Source of the DNA: Miscanthus floridulus
Lineage: Eukaryota > Streptophyta > Magnoliopsida > Poales > Poaceae
Direction: 5' to 3'
Assembly (NCBI RefSeq): GCF_019320115.1
Contig: NC_089582.1
Span: forward strand, 120,077,856-120,141,855
DNA: 64,000 nucleotides
Shown: one piece after another, positions 1-11,118 of the stretch
Position numbering within the stretch: position 1 is the stretch's first letter
Layout of the letters: each line of letters begins with the position of its first letter
Position numbers and translations under genes: made by a program
Notes under the pieces: model-generated
What the model was told of the DNA's origin: nothing
Seen by the model: the letters and a program-made list of their open reading frames with translations, nothing else
Databases searched by the model: none

Positions 1-474
1 TGCCCCGACACTCGGTAAAGTTTTTTTTTTCCTCCAAATTTTTTGTGCAGCCCTTTTAAGGCACCAGGAACTCCTAGTTAGAATTTGAGGATTTTTATGG
101 TTTTTTGATATATTTAGTTACTTTATTTCTTTTACTTGAATTTTTTCAAAAAATATAATTTTGAACTGCACGTGGTACGAATACTAGAATTTAATGAGTC
201 AAAAAATGATAGTCATATTACTGAGTGTAGTGTGAGGCCGTATCCAGGAACGGACCCGAAATTTCAGACATCTTGTTCACGAAACATGACCGCGAACTTG
301 CGTGCGAAGTGTTTTTAAATTCTATAAAAAGCAAACGAAGTCCAAAAATCATGAAAAACTTGTTGTGATGTCGTGATATCATATGTGGAGGCTATGATAA
401 AAATTTCAGAAGTTTTCGTGCACATTGTCACGTACGATGCTTACAAACCAGGACATCTCTACATGTGATATCTG

Positions 475-812
475 ATATTTGCCGAGTGCCATATCTGGGA
501 CACTCGGCAAAAAAAAATTTACAAAAAAAATCAAATATTTGTCAAGTGCCGGGCCAGGGGCAATCGGCAAAGTATTTTTTTTAAAAAAAGACATTTAAAA
601 AAAATCTTTGCCGAGTGCCTTGCCAGGGGCACTCGACAAAGTATTTTTAAAAAAAATTTGCCGAGTGCCAAATCTGGGACACAACAAAGAAAATTTAAAA
701 AAAAATTAATCTTTGCCGAGTGCCAGATCAGGGACACTCGGCAAAGAATTTTTTTTAAAAAAAATTATATCTTTGCCGAGTGCCTCCTGATCCGGCACTC
801 GGCAAAGGGCGG
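475..812. repeat. Left subterminal repeat array of CACTA A
   Basis: Multiple copies of TTTGCCGAGTGCC and its complement GGCACTCGGCAAA, arranged as facing pairs and separated by A/T-rich spacers of poly-A and poly-T. Another degenerate copy lies at the first bases of the window. In CACTA elements such subterminal motifs are binding sites for the element's second protein. Several copies here are mutated (GTCAAGTGCC, CTCGACAAAG). Confidence 0.85.
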
Positions 813-939
813 TAGGCACTATAGCGATCGGCCGGTCGGCCAGTCACACTGCCACCGCGCCCACGCCCACGCCGAAACCGCCTCCGCGCCACGCGTCGTG
901 CCCACGCCGCCCCCCCCCGCCTCCGTCGCTGCCCGCACC

Positions 940-1150
940 CGCTCTCCCACTCTCTCTTCCCCCTTCCCTCCCTTCCTCCCTTCCTCCCTTCTCTCTCTCC
1001 CTTCCCCCCCCTCCCTCTCCCTTCCACCCCCTTCCTTCTCTCTTCCTCGTCCCTTCCCCCTTCCTCTCCTTTTCTCCCTTCCTCCCTCTTTCCCTCATCC
1101 CTTCCCTTTTCCTCTCTCTTCCCCCTCCGTCCTTCCCTACCCCCCTCGCC
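940..1150. repeat. Pyrimidine-rich low-complexity tract
   Basis: Almost pure C/T sequence built on CCCTTCC and CCTCCCTT steps, following a GC-rich stretch (835-935). It lies upstream of the transposase gene in CACTA A and is probably part of its leader or promoter region. The long open frames across it are low-complexity and do not look like genes. Confidence 0.7.
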
Positions 1151-1208
1151 CTGCCCCTCCCGACGCCGCCCGCCTACTCTCGGCGCCCATCAGGTATGCC
1201 TTCTCTCT

Positions 1209-1474
1209 TTTTGTTGTCTTGGTAGTGATAGTTGTAGTAGTATTAGTTGTACTAGTAGTGCTAGTGGTAGTAGTAGTATTAGAAGTAGTGGTAGTGGTAG
1301 TACCACTAGTGGTAGTAGTAGTAGTAGAATTAGTGGTAGTAGTAGTAGAAGTAGCGGTAGTAGTAGTAGAACTAGTGGTAGTAGTTGTAGCAATAGTGGT
1401 GGTAGTAGTAGCAGAACTAGTGGTAGTAGTAGTAGTAGCAATAGTGGAAGTAGTAGTAGTAGTGGTACTACTTG
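1209..1474. repeat. GTA/GTG trinucleotide microsatellite
   Basis: About 265 bases of imperfect GTA repeats interspersed with GTG, GAA and ACTAGTG. It produces poly-valine and poly-threonine frames on the two strands that are repeat artefacts. It sits between the pyrimidine tract and the transposase start of CACTA A. Confidence 0.9.
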
Positions 1475-1909
1475 GATATATTCTTCTGTATGGACTGATA
1501 TCCAAATTACATGGCTTCTCTTGAGACTACTGTGCTTGTTGGCCATCGTGCCGCTGTTTTTTGCAGGTTTTGGAAACCTCGCCGTGAAGGGGAGGTTCTG
1601 CCAATTTTTTTTAAATGACAGTATTTTGTTCCATTTTTGTAGAGAAGAGCCCGTCGGAGCTGAGTCGGAGTTCCCATCGCCGTGCCGGTCTGCCTGCACC
1701 GCGCCGCCTCGCCACTGCACCGACCCGCCATGGCCCCGCTAGCCTGACTCCGCCGCCGCCCTAGGTATAACCCCTCTTTCCGTATCATGGTCGTAGATCG
1801 CGTAACCTAGTTAGACGTCTCCCGTTCGAAAGAGATACGGTTGGAGGTATGTAGATCTTTGCATATCTATGACCGTATCTGTTTTGGATTGTCCATGTTT
1901 TTTGGATAG

Positions 1910-2110
1910 CCCGCGGATGTGTAGATGGGTTAGTTTCCATGGTCTACTCCGGTCCGAGACAGAGTTTTGGCATCACCTCCCTGTTGTTCTCCGGATATGC
2001 ACTCTTCTTAGGCAGGACGTGTATCTGGAGAACGGTGGGGAGGTGCTGCCGAAATTCTGTCTCGAATAGGAGTAGAGCATGGAAACTAACCTCATGTACG
2101 CATCCGCGGG
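1910..2110. repeat. Long inverted repeat (about 200-nt hairpin) in CACTA leader
   Basis: GGTTAGTTTCC at 1928-1938 pairs with GGAAACTAACC at 2081-2091. The complementarity continues inward over about 75 bases per arm with scattered mismatches, through TCTACTCC, CGAGACAGA, CACCTCCC and TTCTCC blocks. Outside it, CCGCGGATG (1911-1919) pairs with CATCCGCGG (2101-2109). The loop is roughly 10-20 bases near 2005-2020. It lies about 95 bases upstream of the transposase start codon. A transcript would fold into a long, slightly imperfect hairpin like those that give miRNA or hairpin siRNA. No small-RNA evidence is available here. Confidence 0.8.
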
Positions 2111-2446
2111 TGGGATTATGACCTATCCTCACCTATTAGATAGTAGGAACACCATGTAGATGCAATTGATGGTTACATTACTCGCTGATACATATGTTAG
2201 AGGATGGAGGACCGTCAGTGGATGTACACAGGCTGGAGAAGTTAGAGTGATTACACTATGGTATGGATGAACAAGACCGATGTTTTTTTAAACAGTGCAT
2301 TTGGCAAGGCTGCTAACGGACATTGCCTAGTTTTGTGTCCCTGCAGCAAATGTGAAAACAGGAGGAAGGGTAAACAAGGTGGAAATGGGTAAACATCTTG
2401 TGAAGAATGAATTTACGCCGGACTACACCCGGTGGGTCCACCATGG

Positions 2447-4836
2447 TGAAGGGTCGAGATGGCGGACTAGAGGGGGGGTGAATAGTCTTTTCTAAAATTA
2501 AATGCTTTGGCTAACCGATACAAATGCGGAATTAAAACTATCGGTCTAGCCAAGACTATACCCCACTATATATGTTCACTAGCACCTTGCAAAGATAACA
2601 ATTATGCAACAAAGGTGCCGGGCTAGCTAGAGCTCTCCTAAACAATTCTAGGAGCAAGGTTACACAAACCTATGCCACTAGTACTTTGAGCAACAAGGGA
2701 GCTCCTACACATGCTAGTAAGCAAAAGCACAAAGCTAACTAAGCTCACTAGCAATGCTCAATAACAAGGCAACCAATGCCTAATTAGAGAGCGTAAATAC
2801 TTAGCTACACAAACTAAGCAATGTGACTAACAAGGTTACTAAAACCAAATTAGCCACGCAATGGAGCTACTTCTATGCTACACAAGCAAGAAGGTAATTA
2901 GCAAGCTACACAAGCTATCTAATTACAAGAGCAACTACACAAGCTTAATATGTATAAAAGTAATTGCAAGCTTGTGTAACGGGGATGCAAACCAACGGGA
3001 AGAATAAGGTTGACACGATGATTTTTCTCCCGAGGTTCACGTGTTTGCCAACACGCTAGTCCCCGTTGTGTCGACCGCTCACTTGGTGATTCGGCGGCTA
3101 ATTAGCATCACCCGCTAAGCCCGCACGTCGGGCGCCGCAAAAACCTACCCCTTGAGTGAGGGTAGCTCAATGACATGATTTACTAGAGTTGCTCTTCACG
3201 GCTCCCGCGGGGCGAGCACAATGCCCCTCACAAGCACTTCTCTAGAGCGCCGCACAAGCTTCTTGCGTGCTTCGACGGAGACCACCACCAAGCCGTCTAG
3301 GAGGTGGCAACCTCCAAGAGTAACAAGCACCACCGGCTTGCAACTCGATCACCTAGTGTCACTCGATGCAACCTCACGATGCAATCGCACTAGAATCGCT
3401 CACTCACACAATCGGATGATCGCTATCAAGTATGTGTGAGATGGAGGGCTCCTAAGCACTCTCAAGCATGGACACAAAGTCCCCAAGGTGCTCAGCACCA
3501 GCCATGGCCGAAGGCCACTTCTATTTATAGCCCCAAGGGCTAAACTAGCCGTTACCCCTTCACTGGGCAACGGTCGGGCCGACTGGACGCTCCGGTCGTG
3601 TTGACCGGACGCTGGACCTCAGCGTTCGGTCGCCCGCAGATGGCCACGTGTCCCGGTTCCAACGGTCACTTGACTTGACTGGACGCAGCAGCTTCAACTG
3701 ACCGGACGCTGGACCCTCAGCGTCCAGTCATTTCCAGTAAGCTCTCGAGCATGACCGGACGCATCCGGTCGAACGTGATCGGACGCTGCCCCAGCGTCCG
3801 GTCACTCTCCAGCTACTGCTACACTCCACGTCAGCGCGACCGGACACAGGCAGGCAGCGTCCGGTGCTTTTGGATCCAGCGTCCGGTCACTTGACCGACG
3901 CTGGCATCACCTCCATTCTCTTCACCCTTGCTCAAGTGTGTTAACCACAAGAATTTGTATCCGGCGCAATAGAAAGTAGGCATTCCATTTTCCCGAAAGC
4001 GCCGAATCCCGCCGAGCTTGCTCGGCGGGAGGGAGAGAGGGACCCAAAACCCATCTCACCCCTGCAAACACCACCTCCTTTGTAAATGTGCCAACACCAC
4101 CAAGTGTACACCACCATGTGTATGTGTGTTAGCATTTTCACAATCATTTCCCAAAGGATGTTAGCCACTCAACTTGCCACGCCACTCGATCCTAGCGACA
4201 ATGCAAAGTTAGATCACTCGAGTGGCACTAGATGACCAATATGCAAACAAGTTTGCCCCTCTTGATAGTACGGCCATCTATCCTAAACCCAGTCATAAAC
4301 TTCTCTACACACCTATGACCGGTGAAATGAAATGCCCTAGGTTATACCTTTGCCTTGCGCATTCCATTCCATCTCCTCCAATGTCGATGCAACACATGCA
4401 CCAACACGATCAACAATGATATGATCCACTTCATATCATCACATGATCATATTGGTTCATCGATCTTGACTTTACTTGCTCTTCACCGTTGCCATCGTCC
4501 ATCGGCGCCAAGTCTTGCTCAAGCTTCACCGCCACGCGGTCCATCACTCCAAAGCCTTCGACTTGCCCTTCACACTTGCAACCGGTCCATCAAGCCAAGT
4601 CTTGTCTTGATCTTCTCCATCTTGATCACATGACTCAATGTCATGTCTCATGTGCATTTAAGCTCCTTCATCATCACATGTGTGAGCTTTGCAACATTTC
4701 CAAGCCATTTTCACCTTCATGGCATATGTTGCTCACACACATGTACATATGGACTAATCACCTATGTATCTCACATAAACACAATTAGTCCACCTAAGTT
4801 GTCACTCAATTACCAAAACCAAACAAGGACCTTTCA
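2447..4836 (-). mobile_element. Solo LTR, SIRE-like copia family A
   Basis: TG...CA ends with a perfect 5-bp target duplication CATGG at 2442-2446 and 4837-4841. It is about 2.39 kb long and contains no primer site, gag or pol. It is homologous in reverse orientation to 25231-28627. Read on the minus strand it has a GACCGGACGC array (3900 down to 3560), a TATA-like CTATAAATAG (3531-3522), leader stem-loop 1 (3315-3300) and leader stem-loop 2 (3055-3040). It was most likely left by recombination between the two LTRs of a full element. It interrupts the CACTA transposase gene, so it is younger than CACTA A. Confidence 0.92.
3522..3900 (-). promoter_or_regulatory. LTR A promoter: GACCGGACGC array plus TATA box
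   Basis: Between 3560 and 3900 there are about a dozen copies of GACCGGACGC or GCGTCCGGTC, many one base off. A TATA-like element (CTATTTATAG on plus, 3522-3531) follows in the minus-strand transcription direction. The same order occurs in every long LTR of the window. Confidence 0.7.
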
Positions 4837-6772
4837 CATGGTGAAGCCCATCGTATGAGAGAGGATGTGGTGAGACCACGGGTGGAGGCTTTTGATGCTG
4901 ATGTCGGGGTACCAGACATGTTAGATGACTTTCACCAAGGATAGTTCGATGAGGGACGTGAGAAGGAGGAGATGGAGGCAGCCGCACAGGCGTTCTACGA
5001 CATGATGGACTCGGCACAGATACCCCTTCACGATCGGTCAACGATGTCTCAACTAGATGCCATTGGACGCTTAATGGGGTTGAAGTCCGAGTTAAACTTG
5101 AGTCGACCTGGCTTCGATAAGATGTTCGCTGTGATTGGCACCCTACTTCCGGAGGGCCACATTCTGCCAAAGAGCATGTACAAGTCACAGAAACTCCTTC
5201 GAGCACTTAAGATGCCGTATGAGCAGATACATGCTTGTCCGAAGGGGTGCGTCCTATTTAGGAAAGAACACGAGCATGCAAAGTTCTGTCCAAAGTGTAA
5301 ATCCTCCAGGTACCTGGAGGTAGACTCTGATGATGGCCAGAAGAGGCAACTTATGATCCCCGTGAAAATCCTACGGTACCTTCCGTTCCTACCGAGGATC
5401 CAACGGCTATACATGACTGAGGAATCCGTGAAACAGATGACATGGCACAAAAATAGCAAACGGTACAATCCTGACAAGATGGTACATCCATCCGATGGTG
5501 AAGCTTGGATCCGCTTGAATGATAAACATCGTGACAAAGCAGATGAGGCTCGTAATGTACGTGTCGCGCTGGCAACAGATGGGTTCAATCCTTATGGAAT
5601 GATGGCTGCCCTATACACATGTTGGCCTGTCTTCGTTATCCCCCTTAATCTCCCCCCCCCGGTGTCTCCTTTCAACGACATAACGTATTCTTGTCGTTGA
5701 TAATTCTTGGACACCCAGAGAGTAATATGGGTGTGTTCATAGAGCCCGTGTTTGATGAATTTCTTCGTCAATCCTAGCATGGATCGAGGAAACCTACCCC
5801 GTAAGAAAATGATACCCTTCTTTCATGGGGTGCGGGACCAGGGAGCCCCGATTTCATTTGTTGGTTCAAACAGAAAGCCCAAACTAATGCGTCTATAAGT
5901 GACGAGCTGATATAGGTTGCAAACGGATGTGCCGTTAGGGTCAAGTCATTTACCGGCTATGATGTGAATGGATATCGTTTTCACACAGCAAGCTACAAGT
6001 AGAGTCGGTCCAATCGAAAAACCACAAACAACGGAGTTGTTACGTCAGGCACTGATGGACTCGACTATTATGGAAGAATTGAAGAAATCTACGAACTATC
6101 ATTCTATGGTTCCAAACCTCTTACTCCTATCATATTCAAATGCCACTGGTTTCATCCTAGAGTAACGAGACGGACCCCTAAGCTTGGGCTAGTCGAGATT
6201 CGATAGGATTCCGTCTATCCAGGAAAAGATGTCTATATTGTGGCTCAACAGGCCGTCCAAGTTTATTATACGTCATACGCGTGCAAAGATGCCGAGCATC
6301 TTAAGGGTTGGTCTATTGTGCACAATGTATTGCCACACGGTAAACTACCTGTCCCAAACAATGAAGATTACAACTTCAACCCAAACACATATGATGGAGA
6401 GTTCTATCAAGAAGAGGGACTACAAGGAAGGTTTGACATAGACTTAACCGAAGAGATAGGAATGGAAGTAGACAATGACAGGAATGATGATGAGGACGCT
6501 AGAGACGAGGTGCGAAATCTAAAGGACATACAAATGCTTGAGCGATTACGTTTAGGCAATGACAATGAAGACAACATTCCTTCTTCGGATAGTGTTGATG
6601 AGTTGGACAATGTTGATAGTGATGACAAGACCTATGATCCAGCTAATCTCAATCATGAAGATTATTTCTAATACATGTAATACTATGTTTTTTGTAATTA
6701 TGTCTTGTTCATTTTTGCACCTATTTCTAATTACGTCTTGTTTTCTTTTTTGTTGTAGGTGATTGAACAAAG

Positions 6773-8949
6773 ATGGCGGGCGACCATCATAGGTCCGTGA
6801 ACTCGATATACCAAAGACCACGCCGGCTGCAGGAGGAGGTGGAGGGGGCGGCGGAGGGATCGGACAGGAGGAGGAGGACTGCCAGACATAGGAGGGGGCC
6901 GTCTCCTCCCACGCCGCGTGAGGAGGAGCCGGAGGAGGAGGTGGCACCTGTGGACGAGTCGGATGATGAGCTAGTTCAACAGACGGACAAGGAGGAGGGG
7001 CCGCACGAGGACGCCGATTTGGAGGCGGCAGGCACGGGTTCCGCTTCCTCTGACTCCTCTTCGAGTGTCTACTTGCGAGGTCCCGCGAGCCTTCCACATG
7101 TTCCACTTCCTCACCAACGTCCAGTGATTCACCCCGAAGGGCAAAAGTAAGTAACTTTATATGTTATCACCACTACTTCATATGATATGATGAAAAAAAC
7201 TAATAATTTTTCTTAACCACTTGTGCAGGAACTGGGTGGTTGTGTTGGGTGGTAACGCACGGCTAGTCAATGGCATCCTAGGTCTTTTGTGCAGGCAACA
7301 CTTCCCCGGCATTGTCACGTATGCATTGAAGACGGAGCTGGCCTACTCGTTTGACCACTACGCCGTCGCCACCGATGTGGAGTACCCCAACAAGGCAGCG
7401 CGGGTGAAGGCAGAGCTTTGGGTAAGTCTCCCTCGCACAACATTGCTCAATACGTCGCATTCATTAGAATTTTCTTGAAATAATGAATGGATACATCGCT
7501 TTTGTATGCAGACTTATTACAGATGCGAGGAGGGATTTGAGGCCAGGGCAGAGCAGGTGACTACCAAAGCCTGTAAAAACTCATCTCCGACATGCATCAT
7601 GAGGTGTGCATCCAGGCCATCGTAACCTACTACGGGTCGAAGCTTGGAAAGAGGAAAACCAAGAAAGACGCAAGAGAGATGCAGCTGACCTGGGAGTAGT
7701 ACCTTGAGGTAAATAAAGAACATCAATATTGATTCGTTTTGAGATTAAGTTGGTTTAATTTGATCTTCTTATATGTCCAATACTTGATGACGTGTAGATG
7801 ATTCCCTGGTGGTGCCAAGCGTATCCCGAGTGCTGGGCGATGATGGTGGGCAGGTGGTTCACGGAGGACTACCTTAAGATGCACAAGGATGCCCGGGACC
7901 GTCATTTGTAGATGCAAGGTCCAGCACACCATCAAGGCAGCCGCAACCTCACCGGATACAAACAAGCATGGGTACACGAATTCATTTATCTATTGTAATG
8001 CTCAGTTCTGCCTGATTTCTAATCATCGTGCTGTCTTTCTCCCAGTCGGCGTCACATAGTGGTCAGGCTTGCTCGGACTTCCAGGCATGATGTATGGCCC
8101 ACAAGGGCAAGGCGACGTCCGACGTTTCCTTCAACCTGAAGGACCCACCCGAGGCATACACGAACCTGAGCATCCACTCCCGCATCAGTGATTATACTGA
8201 GGTGGCGAGGTCGCTCCATGGGTCAGACCACGATCTGAGCACCCAGGACTTCGATGGAGAGGCCATCATGAGGGCGAGGCAAGGCAAGAAGCATGGGTGG
8301 TTCTGGCTTGGCGACGGCGTCATCGACACAGCCTCTACTCCCTCTCTCCTAGATCTGAGCATGGAGCACGAGCGAGAGCCCGGCCATTCGCACATGGCCG
8401 ACCGCTGCACAGCACCGGGTCGACGCACTCGAGGTTATTCCTGTTTTACTCGTCACGTATTGATCTTTACACACCTTAATTAGCTTTGCATTACTGAAAC
8501 ATTGGAGTGAAATATTGCAGGCCCGGCTAGAACAAGAAATGAGGCAACGTCTAGAGTTGGAGGCCAGGCACCAGAGGATGGTGGCCCAGCTGGAGGCCAA
8601 GCGGGCTAAGCGGCAGGCCCAGGCACAGAGGCTGACGGACATTACGGAGTTCCTACAAGGACTTGGACAACATGTGGGCTTCTCTCTGCCACCTAGGCTG
8701 TTGGTTCCACCTCCGCCTCCGCGTCCTGCAGCTACAGCTACTCCTGTGAGTATGAAAGTTTTTTACTTTCGCTTGTGCTTTGCTTGTATGACCTCTACCT
8801 TCCTAGATTAGCTATCCAAATAATCTTGTCTCATATGCAATCTTTTCTCCTTTGTGCAGTTTCCATCTGACGGTGGCTCGAATAATCCACCTCATGCACC
8901 TCCGAATAATGGAGCTGGGCCTTCACCACAGTCGCCTTGGCCGAGATGA
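6773..8949 (+). pseudogene. Second CACTA gene, Transposase_24-like, seven exons, broken
   Basis: ATG at 6773. Exons inferred from splice signals and frame: 6773-7146, 7229-7421, 7512-7708, 7798-7971, 8046-8433, 8521-8745 and 8859-8949. Introns start GTAAG, GTAA, GTAC, GTTATT or GTGAGT and end in CAG or TAG. The first exon is acidic and low-complexity. Exon 2 carries the family's NWVVVLGG start, exon 4 PWWCQAYPECW, and exon 5 the SDYTEVA and FDGEAIMRARQGKKHGWFWLGDG region. Exon 6 is a basic coiled coil and exon 7 a short proline/asparagine tail. This gene type in CACTA elements is thought to encode the subterminal-repeat-binding partner. In-frame stops (TAG in exons 3 and 4, TGA in exon 5 just before MAHKGKA) make this copy a pseudogene. 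Confidence 0.8.
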
Positions 8950-9064
8950 GTGCACGTTGTATTTTTTTCATTTGTTGTTCACTTTATGATATACTTGTGA
9001 TGCACTTGTGGACTTTGATGAACTTGTGAATTTATTTGGATGGACTTGAGCATTTATTATTATA

Positions 9065-9170
9065 TATGTGATATATATTGTGATGGATGAGATATATATG
9101 TGATGAATGAGATATATATGTGATGGATGAGATATATATGTGATGGAAGAGATATATATGTGACGGATGT
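9065..9170. repeat. 20-bp minisatellite
   Basis: About five copies of an exact 20-bp unit reading TGATGGATGAGATATATATG, at 9081, 9101, 9121, 9141 and 9161, with single-base variants. It lies just after the stop codon of the second CACTA gene, in its likely 3' UTR. Confidence 0.9.
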
Positions 9171-9226
9171 TTGTATAAATTTATTTGTCATGATAGAATG
9201 TAAAAAAAATTAAAAATTGCATTTTT

Positions 9227-10238
9227 GGGTCACTTTGCTGAGTGTTGCACTCGGCAAAGGACCCCTTTGCCGAGTGCAATGGTCACAGCACTCGGCAAAG
9301 CTGAAAAACTGGGTGTCCAGAAACCCATTTTTCCAGCTTTGCCAAGTGCTGTGACCATGGCACTCGGCAAAGAAATTTAAAAAAAAATTCAAACTTTGCC
9401 GAGTGCCGGACAGAGGGCACTCGGCAAAGAATTTTTTTTAAAAAAAATTCAAACTTTCCCGAGTGCCGGACAGATGGCACTCGGCAAAGAAATTAAAAAA
9501 AATAAAATAAAAATCTTTGCCGAGTGCCGTTCAGAGGGCACTCGGCAAAGAAATTTAAAAAAAATAAAAATCTTTGCCGAGTGCCGTACAGAGGGCACTC
9601 GGCAAAGATATTTTTTTAAAAAAAATTAAAAATCTTTGCCGAGTGCCTGAAGGTTGGCACTCGGCAAAGAAATTTTGTAAAAAAATATAAAAACTCTTTT
9701 GCCGAGTGCCCGAAGGGTTGGCACTCGGCAAAGAAATTTAAAAAATAAAATAAAAAATCTTTGCCGAGTGCCTGCAGTGACCGTCAACGGGACCACCGCC
9801 GTGACGGTCGCTTTTCTTTGCCGAGTGTCCCCGGGGCACTCGGCAAAGCCTTTGCCGAGTGCCCGATAAAAGACACTCGGCAAAGAGTGTTTTGCCGATC
9901 AATTTTTTGGCGTGTGTTCTTTGCCGAGTGCCAGGCCGCAGCACTCGGCAAAGGGCCTCTTTGCCGAGTGTCAGGTTAAGCGCTCGGTAAACATTTTTTT
10001 TAAAGATGGTAACAGCGTGGGCGGGGTAGACGGGGCAACTGACGGGCATTTTGCCGAGTGCGCTCTTTGCCGAGTGTTACGCTCGGCAAAGAGTGCCTTT
10101 GCCGAGTGGCGTGCTTTGCCGAGCGCCGGGCACGCTGCGGCACTCGGTAAAGCCACTCTTTGCCGAGTGCAATTCTTTGCCGAGTGCAACACTCGGCAAA
10201 GCATGCGGCACTCGGCAAAGCATGCTTCTCCCGTAGTG
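9227..10238. repeat. Right subterminal array and terminal inverted repeat of CACTA A
   Basis: About a kilobase dominated by paired inverted units CTTTGCCGAGTGCC...GGCACTCGGCAAAG, each about 40 bp, separated by poly-A/poly-T spacers up to about 9760 and by GC-richer spacers after that. The last bases form the CACTA terminus, ending at 10238. There are more than 25 motif copies in both orientations, many closer to consensus than those at the left end. Confidence 0.9.
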
Positions 10239-10337
10239 AGAACTATATATATCATTAGTGGCTTACTCTCCGGCTCTCTTGTATAATATATAGTTTGTAA
10301 CTAATTAAATCAAACTAATGCAAGTTGAAGCGTCTAG

Positions 10338-10573
10338 ATTGCTCCCTACGTCTAAAAAGAATGTACATCTCGCTTTCCAAAAAAAATCAATCAATTTTAA
10401 GTTTGCTAAGTTTATAAGAAAAAGTATTGACATTTGTGTTTCTAATAGATTTAATGTGAAAATATAATGCAAAATTAATCTAGTAATACTTATCTGTAGA
10501 TGTTATTAGTTTTTATAAATTTGGTCAAATTAGAAATTGGTTGACTTTTGGAAAGTGAGACGGAGATGTTAGA
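10338..10573. mobile_element. Stowaway-like MITE (Tc1/mariner)
   Basis: The left end GCTCCCTACGTCT (10341-10353) and the right end GAGACGGAGATG (10558-10569) form an imperfect terminal inverted repeat of the CTCCCTCCGT Stowaway type. The AT-rich interior includes TTTGGTCAAATT and GGTTGACTTTTGGAAAGTGAGACGG-type segments typical of grass copies. The TA target duplication is no longer clear. Too small to code. Confidence 0.65.
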
Positions 10574-10582
10574 ACTTAAAGA

Positions 10583-11118
10583 CTAATTACGAATAGCTCA
10601 TTATTTTTTCTCGAATACGCAAAAGGTTTGCGTACCTTTATATTAAGATCGATAATAGTTTTTGTTACAAAGATACATTATAGGGTGAGGCAAGTATTTG
10701 AATTGAGCACCCCTCCCCTAGTCCTGAACACACGTGGCCTATTACTCAGGTACTAAGCAACCTAGACCCATCGCACCTGCCAGTATCCACTGTCCTGCGA
10801 AGTGCCGGATCGAGGCAAGCAGCTGGGTCACGCTTGTCGCGGCGCCGCGAAAACACCTCGCGTTCCGCTCTTTCCATAGTTCTCACGCGACCAGCGCGAA
10901 GAGGGAATCGGCGCCCTTTTGCCTCCGGCCGTTCCACCGAGCCCTCTCCAGGAATTCCACCGGCCGAGCATTGTATGATGTTCCACTTGGCTCGCGTCTG
11001 CTCCGAGTGCAGCCAGTATGTTCCACCAGACCTCTTTGGAGTATGAGCAAGACGCAATCAAGTGATCGATGGTCCTTTGTCTATGGAGTATATGAGTATG
11101 AGCTAATTACGAATAGCT
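10583..11118 (-). mobile_element. 5'-truncated LINE with 16-bp target duplication
   Basis: The identical 16-mer CTAATTACGAATAGCT occurs at 10583-10598 and 11103-11118 and brackets a 504-base insert. On the minus strand the insert begins with a coding remnant (11061 down to about 10830) whose CSYSKEVWW and following tryptophan-rich text resemble the zf-RVT domain at the C-terminus of plant LINE reverse transcriptases. It ends with TACGCAAACCTTTTGCGTAT and an A-run beside the left duplication. A degraded continuation of the protein in other frames includes an ERxxRVF-like segment. The layout (variable-length duplication, A-rich 3' end, 5' truncation) is classic LINE insertion. Confidence 0.78.

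Larger units (their letters stand above)
2204..6671 (+). pseudogene. TNP2-type CACTA transposase, broken, split by a solo LTR
   Basis: The likely start is ATG at 2204, giving an N-terminal Transpos_assoc-like segment (WMYTGW near the start, then CPCSKC). It has an in-frame TAG at 2243 and a frameshift near 2365. The frame is interrupted at 2446 by the solo LTR and resumes at 4842. The 4972-5580 part is a good Transposase_21 region with a CPKGC...CPKC zinc-binding cluster (about 5240-5300) and the family motif ATDGFNP (5574-5594). After WPVFVIP (about 5622-5642) the sequence decays and most of the transposase core is missing. A DUF4216-like stretch follows at about 6060-6400 in shifting frames, then an acidic tail (6430-6670). 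The active protein would be the nuclear transposase that cuts the element ends. Non-functional. Confidence 0.88.
1..10238 (+). mobile_element. CACTA (En/Spm) DNA transposon A, left end outside window
   Basis: The right terminus is visible: the strand ends ...CTCCCGTAGTG at 10238, which reads CACTACGGGAGAAGC from the other side, the canonical CACTA terminal inverted repeat. Dense inverted and direct copies of TTTGCCGAGTGCC lie inside this end and again at 475-812. Two plus-strand genes lie between them, a TNP2-type transposase and a second CACTA gene of Transposase_24 type, both broken. The matching left terminus and the 3-bp target duplication cannot be checked because the element starts before base 1. 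A solo LTR (2447-4836) interrupts it. It cannot be autonomous, but its termini could still be mobilised in trans. Confidence 0.9.

Noticed and set aside
658..1524. Long open frame of 288 codons on the plus strand
   Set aside because: It is composed of CACTA subterminal repeat, pyrimidine tract and GTA microsatellite; the protein is low-complexity Pro/Ser/Leu then poly-Val.
1910..2110. Naming the hairpin as miR820
   Set aside because: The position in a CACTA element is similar, but I did not recognise the mature miR820 sequence here, so only a generic hairpin is claimed.
2447..4836. Complete LTR retrotransposon
   Set aside because: Only one LTR unit with a target duplication; no primer site, polypurine tract or coding interior.
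9227..10238. Regular repeats with spacers, array-like as in CRISPR
   Set aside because: Repeats occur in both orientations as facing pairs next to a CACTA terminus in a plant genome. These are transposase-binding subterminal repeats.
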